The notes: generated by a model from the letters alone, not told the origin. 64,000 bases of DNA from Chitinophaga cymbidii (GCF_007992715.1 NZ_BKAU01000002.1:744001-808000), one strand, 5' to 3'. Shown: positions 33,581-43,248, counted from the first letter of the stretch. A program made the numbers and translations.

Positions 33581-34348
33581 TTAAAGAATGAGTGCTGCAC
33601 TGTCTTTGTCTAAAAACAGGACGGCATTGCGGTGATTTCTTAAAGCGGTGGAAGGATATTTTGCGGTGACCGCCTCTGTGAGCGTATGCTTTATCGCTTG
33701 CGCCTTGTTCTTGCCCGGAACCATGCAAAAAATGTAGGTAGATCGCAGCAAAGCGGGGATGGTTAAAGTATAAGCCCAGGAAGGAACATCGGCCACCGAA
33801 GGAAAACAGCCATCGTGTACCTGCTGCTGCTTGCAGGGTTCATCCAGATCGATGATCCTGACCAGTGCCGCATCATTAAAATCGGCTACATGCGGGTCGT
33901 TAAATGCCAGGTGTGTATTTTCGCCTATTCCCATAAAGGTCACATCCGGCGGCATCTTTTGCAGCAGGGCCGCATAACGCGCGCTTTCAGCTTCCGTATC
34001 ATCGCCGGTTTCATTCAGGTAATAGACCTTTTTCAGCGGCAGTTTTGAAAAGATCCGCTTATCCAGGAAATTCCCGAAACGTTGCGGATGGGTTACCGGC
34101 AGACCTATGTATTCGTCCATATGAAAGGCGTTTACCCGTTCCCAGGGGATGTTTTTTTCCAATGCTATAGCATCCAGGAACTCCACCTGGGAAGCCGCAG
34201 CAGCAAAGATGAGGTTAACCTCATCCTTGCGCTGCAGTAATTCCCTGAGGCATTGTGCTGCCAAAGCAGCAGCACTGTTCCCCATTCCCTCCCTTGTTGA
34301 ATAAATTCTGACCTGCATGTTGTCTTTCAAAAATTCCCTTATCATCAT
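33581..34348 (-). CDS. NagB-like sugar isomerase/deaminase family protein with altered active site
   Basis: The 255-residue cytoplasmic protein follows the glucosamine-6-phosphate deaminase fold, with N-A-F-H-M-D-E-Y-I-G-L-P near residues 72-83 and F-M-G-I-G-E-N-T-H-L-A-F-N-D-P near 139-153. Two differences from NagB stand out. The phosphate-binding loop L-P-T-G-G-T-P is replaced by A-A-A-A-S-Q (about residues 50-55). The catalytic loop G-N-D-G-H...N-E-P is G-E-N-T-H...N-D-P, which places Asn where NagB has its Asp. The protein may use an unphosphorylated or different substrate. It lies 6 bases after the TonB receptor gene. Confidence 0.75.
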   Translation of the reverse strand: MMIREFLKDNMQVRIYSTREGMGNSAAALAAQCLRELLQRKDEVNLIFAAAASQVEFLDAIALEKNIPWERVNAFHMDEYIGLPVTHPQRFGNFLDKRIFSKLPLKKVYYLNETGDDTEAESARYAALLQKMPPDVTFMGIGENTHLAFNDPHVADFNDAALVRIIDLDEPCKQQQVHDGCFPSVADVPSWAYTLTIPALLRSTYIFCMVPGKNKAQAIKHTLTEAVTAKYPSTALRNHRNAVLFLDKDSAALIL

Positions 34349-34354
34349 GTCAGT

Positions 34355-37186
34355 TTAATAGCGGTATTTAAATCCGGCTCGTACCGAAAAGTCATAGAAT
34401 GTTTTGCTATAAATGCGGGAGCGCTCGCCAAAGTATTCCACTTGTGGCTGGTTGGTTAAATTCACGCCCTCCGCGTAAATGGTCATTCTTTTGTTGATGC
34501 GGTAAGAGGCATTTACATCCAGCTGGTAACGCGCGGCCCTGACCACATCGCTGGCATCGTCCGTACCTAATGTTGCAGTGTATGCGCCGTTATAATTCAG
34601 GTTACCCTGTAAGGTGAACCCTTTTAAAGTATAAGACAGCGACCCGTTGGCAGTGTGATCGGCCTGGCCCGGCAAACGGAGGTTTTTCCTGTTTTGCGCA
34701 TCAGCCCTGGAATGTGTGTAAGTATAATTGGCATACACAGAAATGCCTTTTAAAACGCCCGGCAGGAATGTCAGGTTAGTCTGTGCGTTCAGCTCAACAC
34801 CAAGTACCTTCGCAACATCTCCATTGTAGGTCTTATAATACAGGTAATCCGGGTAAGCGTCGGCACCAGGGAATTCATTGCCGGTAAGCGTGATGACGCT
34901 GTTGTACTGAAATTTTTCCACGTTTTTATAAAACGCGCCAACAGAAAGAATGCCGAGGTTACTCAGGTACTGCTCGATTGAAATATCATAGTTGGTGGCA
35001 AACGCGGGCTCCAGGTCAGGATTGCCATCTGTTAATGTGGCGTTCAGGATGCTGATGACACGGCTTGGTACCAGGTCGTTGAAGTTTGGCCTGGAATAGC
35101 CGAATGATACCGCACCGCGCATGACCGTATTTTTGGCGATATCATACTTGCCTTGCAGGTTCGGCAGGAATTTGGTATAGCTGTATTTGGAATTTACAGG
35201 TACTGACGAGGTGAGGTTACCATCCGCATCCTGGTTCACGAGCTTCGCGTCGTAGTCAACGCCTGTTCTTTCCACACGCAAACCGCCCAGCAACATGAAT
35301 TTATTGAATTGTATACGGTTCATTACATAACCGGCCGTTACATTTTCAATGGCATCGTAAAAGTAGGAATCGATGGATACCTGCGTAAGGTTGGTACTGG
35401 TATTGAACATTCCGGGATTATTGGCATAAAAGTTCATGGTGGCGGCTTTGTTTACGCCCAGGCCAAAACTCAGGTTGTTATCCAGGAAGTCAGCGGACAC
35501 TTCTTCATCGCCCCTGAAATTGTTCAGGCTGCCATCTTCAGCCGCGCCTGCATAGTTGGCTACAAAAGTGCTGCTCACCGGCCTGAAGCGTTTGTTGTGC
35601 ATGCGTTTCGTTTTGACGCCCATTTTAAAGCTGGCATAGTTGCTGCCTATTTTGTAAGGCAGGGTCATGTTTAAACGCGCTACAAAGTTGCGGCCCTCCG
35701 TGGTGAAGTTGTTGGCTTCGATCGTATTGTAGGTATACAAGGAAGCGTTATTCTTGGGATCTGTTTCGCCGGTTGCCTGTATATAATCACCTGATATCTC
35801 CGAGATGGTCATCGGCACGTTGCCGGTAACGTAATTGTAGGCATAAGCCTCCTGGTCGAACCTGGAGGTGGTAAAGAAAATACCGCCGTCCAGCTTTACC
35901 TTGCCCAGCATGGTTTCACCTTCCAGGCTCATATTGAGGTTGTTATTATCCATTTGCCGGTCCAGCACCTCATTATAGCCTCTTCCTCTCGGGGTGGTAT
36001 ACACGCCATCTGCAAATTCCGTCCTGGACGTTTGCATGCGCGTACGTTTACGGTAGCGGGTGGCATCATTGTCCAGGCTATTGAAAGTTACGTTAGCGAC
36101 AATAGAAGTGGTAGGATTAAAGCTGTAATCGATGGTAGTGGTTGCTCCCATACGGGTACGTTCATTTTCCAGGTAAACCAGGCGGATATCTGTGGGAAAA
36201 TAAATGGTCCCTTTTCCATCTTCAAAATCCTTTAACTGCCACTGCTGGGCATTGATCTCATCGTAACCGTTATTGGTTTTGTAGTAACTCCCCGTTACCG
36301 TAATGCCCAGTTTCCCGTTGGGAAGTGCTTCGGTGGCGGCAAAACGGCGGCCGACGCTGATGTTGCCGGTGCCATTTGCCTTGTTGCGCAGCTGGTTGTA
36401 GCCGCCGCCAAGGTCTACTGACAACTGAGGTTTCATGCTTATCGCTGTTGGTGTTTTCAGATTGATCGCCCCTGCGATAGCATCGCCATCCAGGTCCGGC
36501 GTCAACGTTTTGATCACTTCCATGGAAGAGAGCACGTTGGCCGGTATCAGGTCCAGCTGCGCATTCCGCTGCCCCTCTTCCTGTGTGCCCATGATCTGCT
36601 CACCGTTGATATTGATATTGGTATAACCGCCGGGCGTACCGCGCAACTGTACGGTAGAGCCTTCGCCCTGTTCACGGCCGATAGTTACACCCGGAAGCCG
36701 TTGCAGCGATTCGGCCACGTTGAGGTCCGGGAAACGGCTCATCAGGTCGGCGGAGATCACCTGTTTGATGTTATCCGCATTTCTTTGCTGGTTCAAAGCC
36801 TTTTGCTGGCCTTCAATTACAGCAGATACAGTGACGCCTTTCAGACCTATGGTGCTGCCCGTCAGCTTGATGTTCCGCACGAGTGTTTGCCCGGCCTGAA
36901 GCTCTATATTGGTTTCAACAGGGTCAAAGCCCATATAAAATACACTGATCACGTAGCTGCCGGGCTTGAGGTCGTTCAGTTGAAAATCGCCTGTTGTACT
37001 TGTAGAAACGCCTTTATTGGTACCTTTAATTTTCACAGATGCGCCCGGCAATGCACCGCCTCGCTCATCAATCACTTTACCCCTGATATTGCCCACTGTT
37101 TGTGCATGCGCGGGCAAGCTGATCGCCGCGGCTGAAATAATAACCGCTGAAATCCACATGAGATACGTTGAAATAATTCTTTTCAT
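34355..37186 (-). CDS. TonB-dependent receptor with carboxypeptidase-regulatory domain (no SusD partner)
   Basis: The 943-residue protein (from the ATG at 37186) has a signal peptide ending at A-H-A-Q. A CarboxypepD-reg domain follows (about 30-120; G-N-I-R-G-K-V-I-D-E-R-G-G-A-L-P-G-A-S), then a plug (N-A-D-N-I-K-Q-V-I-S-A-D-L, L-Q-R-L-P-G-V-T-I-G-R-E) and a large barrel ending Y-D-F-S-V-R-A-G-F-K-Y-R-Y. Its layout is that of stand-alone glycan receptors rather than SusC, and it has no STN domain and no SusD gene next to it. It probably imports oligosaccharides for the pathway. The frame also allows a start at 37210. Confidence 0.92.
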   Translation of the reverse strand: MKRIISTYLMWISAVIISAAAISLPAHAQTVGNIRGKVIDERGGALPGASVKIKGTNKGVSTSTTGDFQLNDLKPGSYVISVFYMGFDPVETNIELQAGQTLVRNIKLTGSTIGLKGVTVSAVIEGQQKALNQQRNADNIKQVISADLMSRFPDLNVAESLQRLPGVTIGREQGEGSTVQLRGTPGGYTNININGEQIMGTQEEGQRNAQLDLIPANVLSSMEVIKTLTPDLDGDAIAGAINLKTPTAISMKPQLSVDLGGGYNQLRNKANGTGNISVGRRFAATEALPNGKLGITVTGSYYKTNNGYDEINAQQWQLKDFEDGKGTIYFPTDIRLVYLENERTRMGATTTIDYSFNPTTSIVANVTFNSLDNDATRYRKRTRMQTSRTEFADGVYTTPRGRGYNEVLDRQMDNNNLNMSLEGETMLGKVKLDGGIFFTTSRFDQEAYAYNYVTGNVPMTISEISGDYIQATGETDPKNNASLYTYNTIEANNFTTEGRNFVARLNMTLPYKIGSNYASFKMGVKTKRMHNKRFRPVSSTFVANYAGAAEDGSLNNFRGDEEVSADFLDNNLSFGLGVNKAATMNFYANNPGMFNTSTNLTQVSIDSYFYDAIENVTAGYVMNRIQFNKFMLLGGLRVERTGVDYDAKLVNQDADGNLTSSVPVNSKYSYTKFLPNLQGKYDIAKNTVMRGAVSFGYSRPNFNDLVPSRVISILNATLTDGNPDLEPAFATNYDISIEQYLSNLGILSVGAFYKNVEKFQYNSVITLTGNEFPGADAYPDYLYYKTYNGDVAKVLGVELNAQTNLTFLPGVLKGISVYANYTYTHSRADAQNRKNLRLPGQADHTANGSLSYTLKGFTLQGNLNYNGAYTATLGTDDASDVVRAARYQLDVNASYRINKRMTIYAEGVNLTNQPQVEYFGERSRIYSKTFYDFSVRAGFKYRY

Positions 37187-37227
37187 AACCTGTTTTTTTT
37201 GGTTTGGCATTGGTTGATATATGGATC

Positions 37228-39726
37228 TTAATCTGCTTCATGACTGTCCTGGTCCGCATTGATGGTATACTTATGTTTGTGGTTGGTGACAGATTCCGTG
37301 GTGCCGAGGCGGAAGGTGAAAGGCGCATTGTTTTTTACCTTCAGCAAAATGTAATTGGTGCCCGCGTTTAAGGGAAGGTGGTAAGACCTTTCTTTGGGCA
37401 GCGCGGCATACCCTGTGGAGGTAAAAGCACCTCCGGTGATTTTCGTGCCGTTGCAAAACAGTTCCGCGGCCGTATCATTTCCCAGCCAGGCTGGCATCTG
37501 TGTGGCGGTTTGGGTAGTAATGGTGCAGAAAGCATACACATAAGTATCACTGCCGGGATCTTTGAATTTGTTGATGATGCCGCCGTTATCCGTATTATAC
37601 TTCATCCAGCGGAATTGCTGACCGTTGTGCTGTGCAAAGTCTCCTGGCTTGGGAGGATGATTGGCCTGCTGATCTTCAGAATAGAGAAAGGCAGGGAAAG
37701 TGTCGCTTTTAAAAGGCCCGGCAAGCAGCCAGAAATTGAAATAATAGCGGTCGCTTTCTATCACGTTTAACCCGATCGTTGCAGCCGCAGGTAAGCTGGT
37801 ATTGAGTGTCTTCAGTTTTTTTTCAAGATCGTTTAATGCGTTGATGCGTGTTTGGTAAGGTGTCAGCGCATAATCCAGCGTATAAGGCTGGTTTTCACTG
37901 TTCCACTTGTCCCGGAAGTCCTTTTCCATCGCCACATAGCGGCTTTTTAACTTTTGCAGGGAGCTGATCTGCGGGCCCAGGGAGGAAACGGGTTTGCCTT
38001 CCTGCAGTGCATACCAGTTTGCCAGCCCGGCAACCTCAATGCGGGTATCGAAGATCAATTTGTACCGGTCTGTAATATATTTCAGGGTGGCCAGATCGGA
38101 AAGGTGTTTTACGGGGTTAGCCAGTTTTAATAGCTGTGCGGCTTCGTTCACGAGCTGCAAGCCTTCCGGCACATCCTTATTATTCAGGATAAGGGTTTCC
38201 CCGTTTTGCGGTAGAATATGTTGCCACCAGATCTGGTGGGTCATGTTGTAGGTAAGCGGCAGGTCCCTCAGTGCAAGCAGTTTGCCGATCGCCTTTACAT
38301 AGGCGCCATTGGCAGTACCGTAAGCTGCTTTTTCATAACGTTTATCAAATGCGTCGTTGAGATCAGTTGTTACGTTCCAGCTTTTTTCCGCCGCCATATA
38401 AACCCCGTACCAGTCTTCCGAAAACAGCTGATCGCCGCCCTCGTCCCAAATGGTAGTATAGGCCCCGATAGTGCCTTTTTTGTAGCCTTCGTTGATAAAT
38501 CCGTTGATATTGGCTTTGGCAATGGCCAGGTCAGGAAAGAGCCTGTTAGTATTCAGAATACCGGGGCATACCATAAATTGCAGGCCGCGTTTTACAAAAG
38601 GATCTATCCATTTGCTGTAAGATGGCGGATTGCCGTACTCCCAGGTCATGTAAACAATATCTTTGGGCAGCATATCCAGGATCTCTTCATGTTGCAGGGC
38701 TATGTCGCCCCACATCATGAGTTTCTTGCCATTCTTTTTGACTATATCATAGAGGAATTTCAAATGATCTGCATAGAATCTGGCTACCCCTACGCTATCC
38801 ACATAATTTTTGGATTTCCCTTTGCCGAGGTCGAAGGTCTCGTCGCAGTTTACATTGAAGTAAGGAGAACTGAAGGCGCCGCACATCTCGGTGATCACGC
38901 TTTCCAGGAAGCGCTTTGCTTTGGGATCGAGCGGCGAGATCATGGTAGAAGTTTCGCCCATCGACTGGTATTGCGGCAAGGACAGGATGTTGTTGAAATG
39001 CCCGAAGGACTGGAAGCTGCCCACCAATTGCATGTGATGTCTGGCAGCATAGGCATCCAGTTCCCTGACATCGGCAATCGTCAATTTTCCATCTGCGGGA
39101 GCAAAATCAGGGTACGACCTGGTCTGGATCACGTGCTCGATGTAAAAGGACAGCCCGTTCACCTTCAGGGAGGCCATTCTTTCGATCTGCTGCCGGATAT
39201 AGGCAACTTTGGAGATCGGCCCGCGGCTGATGTCATCAAATATCACCCGGTGCGGGAGGGACGGCCAGTCGGTGATCACCAGCTCTTTATTCCAGCCCGC
39301 ATCCGCCAGCTGTTTCAACGTCTGCAATCCGTAAAACAGCCCTGCTTCAGTATTAGCCACCAATAGCTGATCTTTTTTATGCAGGACCAGTACATAGCCT
39401 TCTTTACCGATCCGGGTTTTCCAGTCGGTTTTTAATGGTGTGGTGTAAGCATCTATCAGTGCGTCGGCCATTTTATTCCTGCCGCTTATGCTCAGGTTCA
39501 CTGGAAAGGCGGCCCGCTCATTGGTGCTGAATTTGGTAACATCTGCCAGGCGTTTCAGCATGGCCCCATCTATACCGTCAGCTTTCAGCGATATGGACTT
39601 ACCCAGCTTTATGGTAGCTGTACCCTGCTGTACCTGCTGCGGATAAGGCACCACCGGAACATCTGCCGCAAATAATTCAATGTTCAGCGATAAGAGCAAA
39701 ATCAATATGTTAATTCCCCTTATCAT
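37228..39726 (-). CDS. GH20 family beta-N-acetylhexosaminidase-like enzyme
   Basis: The 832-residue exported enzyme has a signal peptide (about 1-21), an N-terminal GH20b-type domain (about 25-150; V-P-Y-P-Q-Q-V) and a TIM-barrel from about 155. The paired acid residues of GH20 appear as N-V-N-C-D-E-T-F near residue 292. A C-terminal beta domain (about 640-832) is probably carbohydrate-binding. GH20 enzymes remove terminal GlcNAc or GalNAc by substrate-assisted catalysis through the acetamido group. Its start overlaps the stop of the transporter gene by 4 bases. Confidence 0.88.
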   Translation of the reverse strand: MIRGINILILLLSLNIELFAADVPVVPYPQQVQQGTATIKLGKSISLKADGIDGAMLKRLADVTKFSTNERAAFPVNLSISGRNKMADALIDAYTTPLKTDWKTRIGKEGYVLVLHKKDQLLVANTEAGLFYGLQTLKQLADAGWNKELVITDWPSLPHRVIFDDISRGPISKVAYIRQQIERMASLKVNGLSFYIEHVIQTRSYPDFAPADGKLTIADVRELDAYAARHHMQLVGSFQSFGHFNNILSLPQYQSMGETSTMISPLDPKAKRFLESVITEMCGAFSSPYFNVNCDETFDLGKGKSKNYVDSVGVARFYADHLKFLYDIVKKNGKKLMMWGDIALQHEEILDMLPKDIVYMTWEYGNPPSYSKWIDPFVKRGLQFMVCPGILNTNRLFPDLAIAKANINGFINEGYKKGTIGAYTTIWDEGGDQLFSEDWYGVYMAAEKSWNVTTDLNDAFDKRYEKAAYGTANGAYVKAIGKLLALRDLPLTYNMTHQIWWQHILPQNGETLILNNKDVPEGLQLVNEAAQLLKLANPVKHLSDLATLKYITDRYKLIFDTRIEVAGLANWYALQEGKPVSSLGPQISSLQKLKSRYVAMEKDFRDKWNSENQPYTLDYALTPYQTRINALNDLEKKLKTLNTSLPAAATIGLNVIESDRYYFNFWLLAGPFKSDTFPAFLYSEDQQANHPPKPGDFAQHNGQQFRWMKYNTDNGGIINKFKDPGSDTYVYAFCTITTQTATQMPAWLGNDTAAELFCNGTKITGGAFTSTGYAALPKERSYHLPLNAGTNYILLKVKNNAPFTFRLGTTESVTNHKHKYTINADQDSHEAD

Positions 39727-40997
39727 TTTATTTGTTTTTTAGTCCTGGAGATCTGGTAGTACACATTAAAAAGATAGCAGGGAACGAGCAGGAGGTAAGC
39801 CAGCTGGTCATTGGAAATATGTGAAAGCCAGCTGTAAACCAGCGGCAGAAGAGCGCCACCGGCAATACCCATGATCAGTATGGCGGACCCGCGGTTTAAC
39901 AATGCACCGGTTAATCCACGTAAGGCGAGCGGCCAGATGGCCGGCCATAGCATGGCATTGGCAAATCCGAGCAGTGCAATAAATACGATGGATGTTTGCC
40001 CCGGAACAAATACCGCGAGCAGGGTCAGCAGCGTGCCCAGCAGGGAAGAATATAAAAACGCCTTTTCCTGGCTGATCAGTTTAGGAATGAACAAGGCCCC
40101 CAGAACATAACCCGTAAGCATGGATGCGAGTGTCCAGGAAGTCAGGCTTTTAGCCACATCGAGCCTTACGCCGTGATAGATACCGTAGTTGCCGATGGTA
40201 TCACCGGCAATTACTTCTGCTGCAACGCTTACAAATATGGCCATGAATCCCAGTATAAATGCAGCGTTATGGCCTTGACCGGTGTTGGCCGGGCTTATAG
40301 CCGGTTCTTTCTCAGAGGGTGTAATTTCGGGCAGATGTGCATATTTTATGCTGAATGCGATGATGCAGAGCACAATGGTCAGCACGATGTAAGGCATGAT
40401 AACATCCCTGGCCAGCTCGTCGAGACGTACGGTTTTTGCGGCGGGCGCCAGGCTTTCCAGCTCGGCCAGCAGGCCATCGGAATTTTTAAGGATGATAGCG
40501 CCGAGGATCATCGGAGCGAGTATGCCGGCAAATTTATTACAGATGCCCATAATGCTCATCCGCTGTGCAGCCCTGGCCGGATCGCCCAGTTTGGTGATGT
40601 ATGGATTGACGGCGGTTTGCAGCAGCGTTGTTCCGGCTCCCACTACAAACAGGCCCAGCAGGAACAATGGATAATAGCGCATCATGGCTGCCGGAACAAA
40701 CAGCAGGCAGCCTGCAGCCATAATGAGCAGGCCCACCTGCATGCCCTTGATGATGCCGGTCAACTGTAAAATGCGGCTGGACGGGAGGGCCATAAAAGTA
40801 TAAGAGATGTAAAAGGCGAAGGTAACCAGGTAAGCCTGCCACTCTTCCAGTTCGCAGGCAATGCGCAGGTAAGGGATCAGTGTTCCGTTCACCCAGGTCA
40901 CAAAACCGAAGATGAAGAAGAAAAAACCGATGGTGATCACCTGTTTGATGTAAGTGCCACCGGTGGCTGGTTGGGCTATATTTACCGCAGCATCCAT
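39723..40997 (-). CDS. FucP/NagP-type sugar-proton symporter (MFS)
   Basis: The 424-residue inner membrane protein has about twelve hydrophobic segments and belongs to the FHS branch of the major facilitator superfamily. Typical segments are F-F-F-F-I-F-G-F-V-T-W-V-N-G-T-L-I-P-Y near residue 25, T-T-L-L-Q-T-A-V-N-P-Y-I near 125 and the internal G-D-P-A-R-A-A-Q-R loop. Characterised relatives carry fucose, glucose or N-acetylglucosamine. With GH20 and MurQ beside it, an amino sugar is the likely cargo. It lies 3 bases after murQ and overlaps the GH20 gene. Confidence 0.88.
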   Translation of the reverse strand: MDAAVNIAQPATGGTYIKQVITIGFFFFIFGFVTWVNGTLIPYLRIACELEEWQAYLVTFAFYISYTFMALPSSRILQLTGIIKGMQVGLLIMAAGCLLFVPAAMMRYYPLFLLGLFVVGAGTTLLQTAVNPYITKLGDPARAAQRMSIMGICNKFAGILAPMILGAIILKNSDGLLAELESLAPAAKTVRLDELARDVIMPYIVLTIVLCIIAFSIKYAHLPEITPSEKEPAISPANTGQGHNAAFILGFMAIFVSVAAEVIAGDTIGNYGIYHGVRLDVAKSLTSWTLASMLTGYVLGALFIPKLISQEKAFLYSSLLGTLLTLLAVFVPGQTSIVFIALLGFANAMLWPAIWPLALRGLTGALLNRGSAILIMGIAGGALLPLVYSWLSHISNDQLAYLLLVPCYLFNVYYQISRTKKQIK

Positions 40998-41000
40998 AAA

Positions 41001-41816
41001 TTACATTTTTAGCTTTTCGATGGCGTTCTTCACATTTCCATATTTCAACAGCGTTGCTCTGGCTTGTTCATAATCTGTGATCCCGGTTTTTTCCATCAGC
41101 ATTTTTACGCCTCTGTTTACCAGCTTTTCATTACTGATCTGCATGTTCACCATGCGATTGTCGAGTATTCTCCCGAGCCGGATCATTACACTGGTTGAGA
41201 TCATATTCAGGATCAGCTTTTGTGCCGTGCCGCTTTTCATGCGGGTACTGCCGGTTACAAACTCTGGCCCTACCACTGCTTCCAGCGGGAAATCGGCATA
41301 TCCGGCAATCGGCGAACCCGCATTGCATACAATGCAAGCGGTAAGAATGCCTTGCTGCCGGGCTTTTTCCAATGCTCCCAGTACGTAGGGGGTAGTGCCG
41401 CTTGCTGCGATGCCGATCAGGATATCCCTGCTGTTGATGTTATATTTTTCAAGATCCAGCCAGCCCTGTTCGGGACTGTCTTCCGCATCTTCAATACCAA
41501 AACGCAGCGCCTCGTCGCCACCGGCCATAATGCCGATCACCACGTCATCCGGTACACCGTAGGTTGGCGGGCATTCACTGGCATCCAGCACACCCAGCCG
41601 GCCACTGGTACCGGCGCCGATATAAAACAGGCGTCCGCCCTGCTCCATCCGCCGGGCAGCAGCATCCACCAAACGGGCTATAACAGGCACCAGCCTCCGC
41701 ACCGCACCGGCCACCGTTGCATCTTCATCGTTGATGTGATACAATAGTTCTTCTGTCGGCATCTTTTCAAGATGCCGGTAAAGAGAAGGCATCTCGGTTG
41801 TTTTGATAAAATTCAT
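41001..41816 (-). CDS. murQ: N-acetylmuramic acid 6-phosphate etherase
   Basis: The 271-residue SIS-domain lyase splits the lactyl ether of MurNAc-6-phosphate to give GlcNAc-6-phosphate and lactate. Signature segments are Y-I-G-A-G-T-S-G-R-L-G-V-L-D-A-S-E-C-P-P-T near residues 64-84, with the first catalytic Glu. I-M-A-G-G and I-E-D-A-E-D-S near 94-115 carry the second. G-S-T-R-M-K-S-G-T-A-Q-K near 194-205 completes the set. Length is slightly short of E. coli MurQ (298). No MurNAc kinase gene or phosphotransferase gene is beside it, so how its substrate becomes phosphorylated is unclear. It lies 35 bases after the MFS gene. Confidence 0.93.
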   Translation of the reverse strand: MNFIKTTEMPSLYRHLEKMPTEELLYHINDEDATVAGAVRRLVPVIARLVDAAARRMEQGGRLFYIGAGTSGRLGVLDASECPPTYGVPDDVVIGIMAGGDEALRFGIEDAEDSPEQGWLDLEKYNINSRDILIGIAASGTTPYVLGALEKARQQGILTACIVCNAGSPIAGYADFPLEAVVGPEFVTGSTRMKSGTAQKLILNMISTSVMIRLGRILDNRMVNMQISNEKLVNRGVKMLMEKTGITDYEQARATLLKYGNVKNAIEKLKM

Positions 41817-41851
41817 CTGTATATAAAAGCTATGTTGATTTTCTTCTTTTC

Positions 41852-43144
41852 TTAAAGCTTCACCTTTTCCATTTTAGGCGTAAGCAGGTGTATGACCAGC
41901 CATGCGACCAGGAATGAGCAGCCGCAGATCAGGAAAATGATGTTGTAACCGGCGACGATGTTTCCCATACCTTTATAAAAGTCAAGTATAAAACCGATGA
42001 ACATCGGGAAAAGCACCCCGCCTGCAGCACCGGCCATACCCCCCAGGCCCACTACCGAGCTCACTGCTTTTTTAGGGAACATATCTGATACAATAGTAAA
42101 AATGTTTGCGCTCCATGCCTGGTTTGCGGCTACGGAAAGGCTGATCAGAGCGATCACAAACCACATATTGCTGGTGTAACGGGTGGCTATTACGGGGATC
42201 ACACAGATGGCGGCCACCATCAGGGCCGCTTTACGGGCCTTATATACCGGCCAGCCTTTTTTAATGAGCCAGGAAGAAAGGTATCCGCCGCCAATGCTGC
42301 CGATCATGGTACCGGTGTAAACGATTACAAGTGGCAGGCTCGGCTTTTTAAGATCAAGGTGAAAATAGGTTGCGAAATAGGAGGGGAGCCAGAACAGGAA
42401 AAAATACCAGATCGGATCTGTAAAAAATTTACCTGCGATAAATGCCCATGTTTGTTTAAGCCCCAGCAACTTTTTCCAGGTGACGGTACTGGTGTCGTTA
42501 TCTTCCGCAGCGGCATCCTCATCGCTATTGATATAGGCCAGTTCCGCCGGATTTAATTTCTTTTGCCTAGTGGGAACTTCATAAAAAATGATCCAGGCGG
42601 CAAGCCATACAAATCCCAATACCCCGGTTACAATAAAGGCCATTTGCCAGCCGTATAACGCAAGGATCCAGGGCACCAGGACCGGGGCCACGCAAGCGCC
42701 GATATTGGAGCCTGAATCAAAGATCCCTACTGCCAGCGCCCGCTCTTTTTTAGGGAACCATTCGGCTACCGTTTTAACCCCGGCAGGATAATTGCCTGAT
42801 TCGCCAATTCCCAGCAATGCGCGCATGGCTCCGAAACCAAAGGTTGTTCTTACTGCGGCGTGCAGCATGGCAGCAAGGCTCCACACCGTAACTGAAATGG
42901 TGTAGCCCAGTTTTGTGCCTATTTTGTCGATTACCTTTCCATACAGCAGCTGGCCCAGGGCGTAGCAAGCGGTAAAGGCCATCACAATGTGACCATAATC
43001 GGTTTCCGTCCAGTTGAATGTTCTTTCAAGCCCTGGTTTCAACAGACCGAGAATCTGCCTGTCCAGGTAATTGATGGTTGTTGCGGCAAAAAGCATAAAA
43101 CAAATGAACCACCTGTAATTTCCGACTTTGGTTTCGTTGATCAT
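41852..43144 (-). CDS. MFS transporter of the hexuronate/anion-cation symporter type
   Basis: The 430-residue inner membrane protein has twelve hydrophobic segments. The N-terminus R-W-F-I-C-F-M-L-F-A-A-T-T-I-N-Y-L-D-R-Q and the later R-A-L-L-G-I-G-E-S-G-N-Y-P-A-G-V-K-T-V-A-E-W-F-P-K-K-E-R resemble ExuT/GudP-type carriers of glucuronate and galacturonate. The uronic acid made by the GH105 enzyme of the same operon would be a fitting cargo. The start is set at 43144; the frame extends 11 codons further. It is the first gene of the minus-strand operon, behind a promoter and operator at 43221-43279. Confidence 0.88.
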   Translation of the reverse strand: MINETKVGNYRWFICFMLFAATTINYLDRQILGLLKPGLERTFNWTETDYGHIVMAFTACYALGQLLYGKVIDKIGTKLGYTISVTVWSLAAMLHAAVRTTFGFGAMRALLGIGESGNYPAGVKTVAEWFPKKERALAVGIFDSGSNIGACVAPVLVPWILALYGWQMAFIVTGVLGFVWLAAWIIFYEVPTRQKKLNPAELAYINSDEDAAAEDNDTSTVTWKKLLGLKQTWAFIAGKFFTDPIWYFFLFWLPSYFATYFHLDLKKPSLPLVIVYTGTMIGSIGGGYLSSWLIKKGWPVYKARKAALMVAAICVIPVIATRYTSNMWFVIALISLSVAANQAWSANIFTIVSDMFPKKAVSSVVGLGGMAGAAGGVLFPMFIGFILDFYKGMGNIVAGYNIIFLICGCSFLVAWLVIHLLTPKMEKVKL

Positions 43145-43220
43145 GATTAGTTGAGCTGGTATCTTTAAGGGCGTCAAACAACATGAAAGCCAGGCGCAGC
43201 ACGCCCGGTGCCCAGTTATA

Positions 43221-43245
43221 TAGGTATATACTGGTATATACTAGT
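43221..43245. promoter_or_regulatory. Probable GntR/HutC-type operator
   Basis: ACTGGTATATACTAGT (43230-43245) is a near-perfect palindrome and resembles the ACTGGTCTAGACCACT-type sites of DasR/NagR-like GntR regulators. The ten bases GGTATATACT occur twice in tandem (43223-43232, 43233-43242), so a second overlapping site is likely. It lies directly downstream of the predicted -7 box of the MFS gene, where a bound repressor would block transcription. The GntR gene at 45177 is a natural candidate to bind it. Confidence 0.55.
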
Positions 43246-43248
43246 ACA

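Noticed and set aside
38218..39366. 382-residue plus-strand frame across GH20
   Set aside because: Antisense of the GH20 gene, which has signal peptide and catalytic D-E pair in frame.
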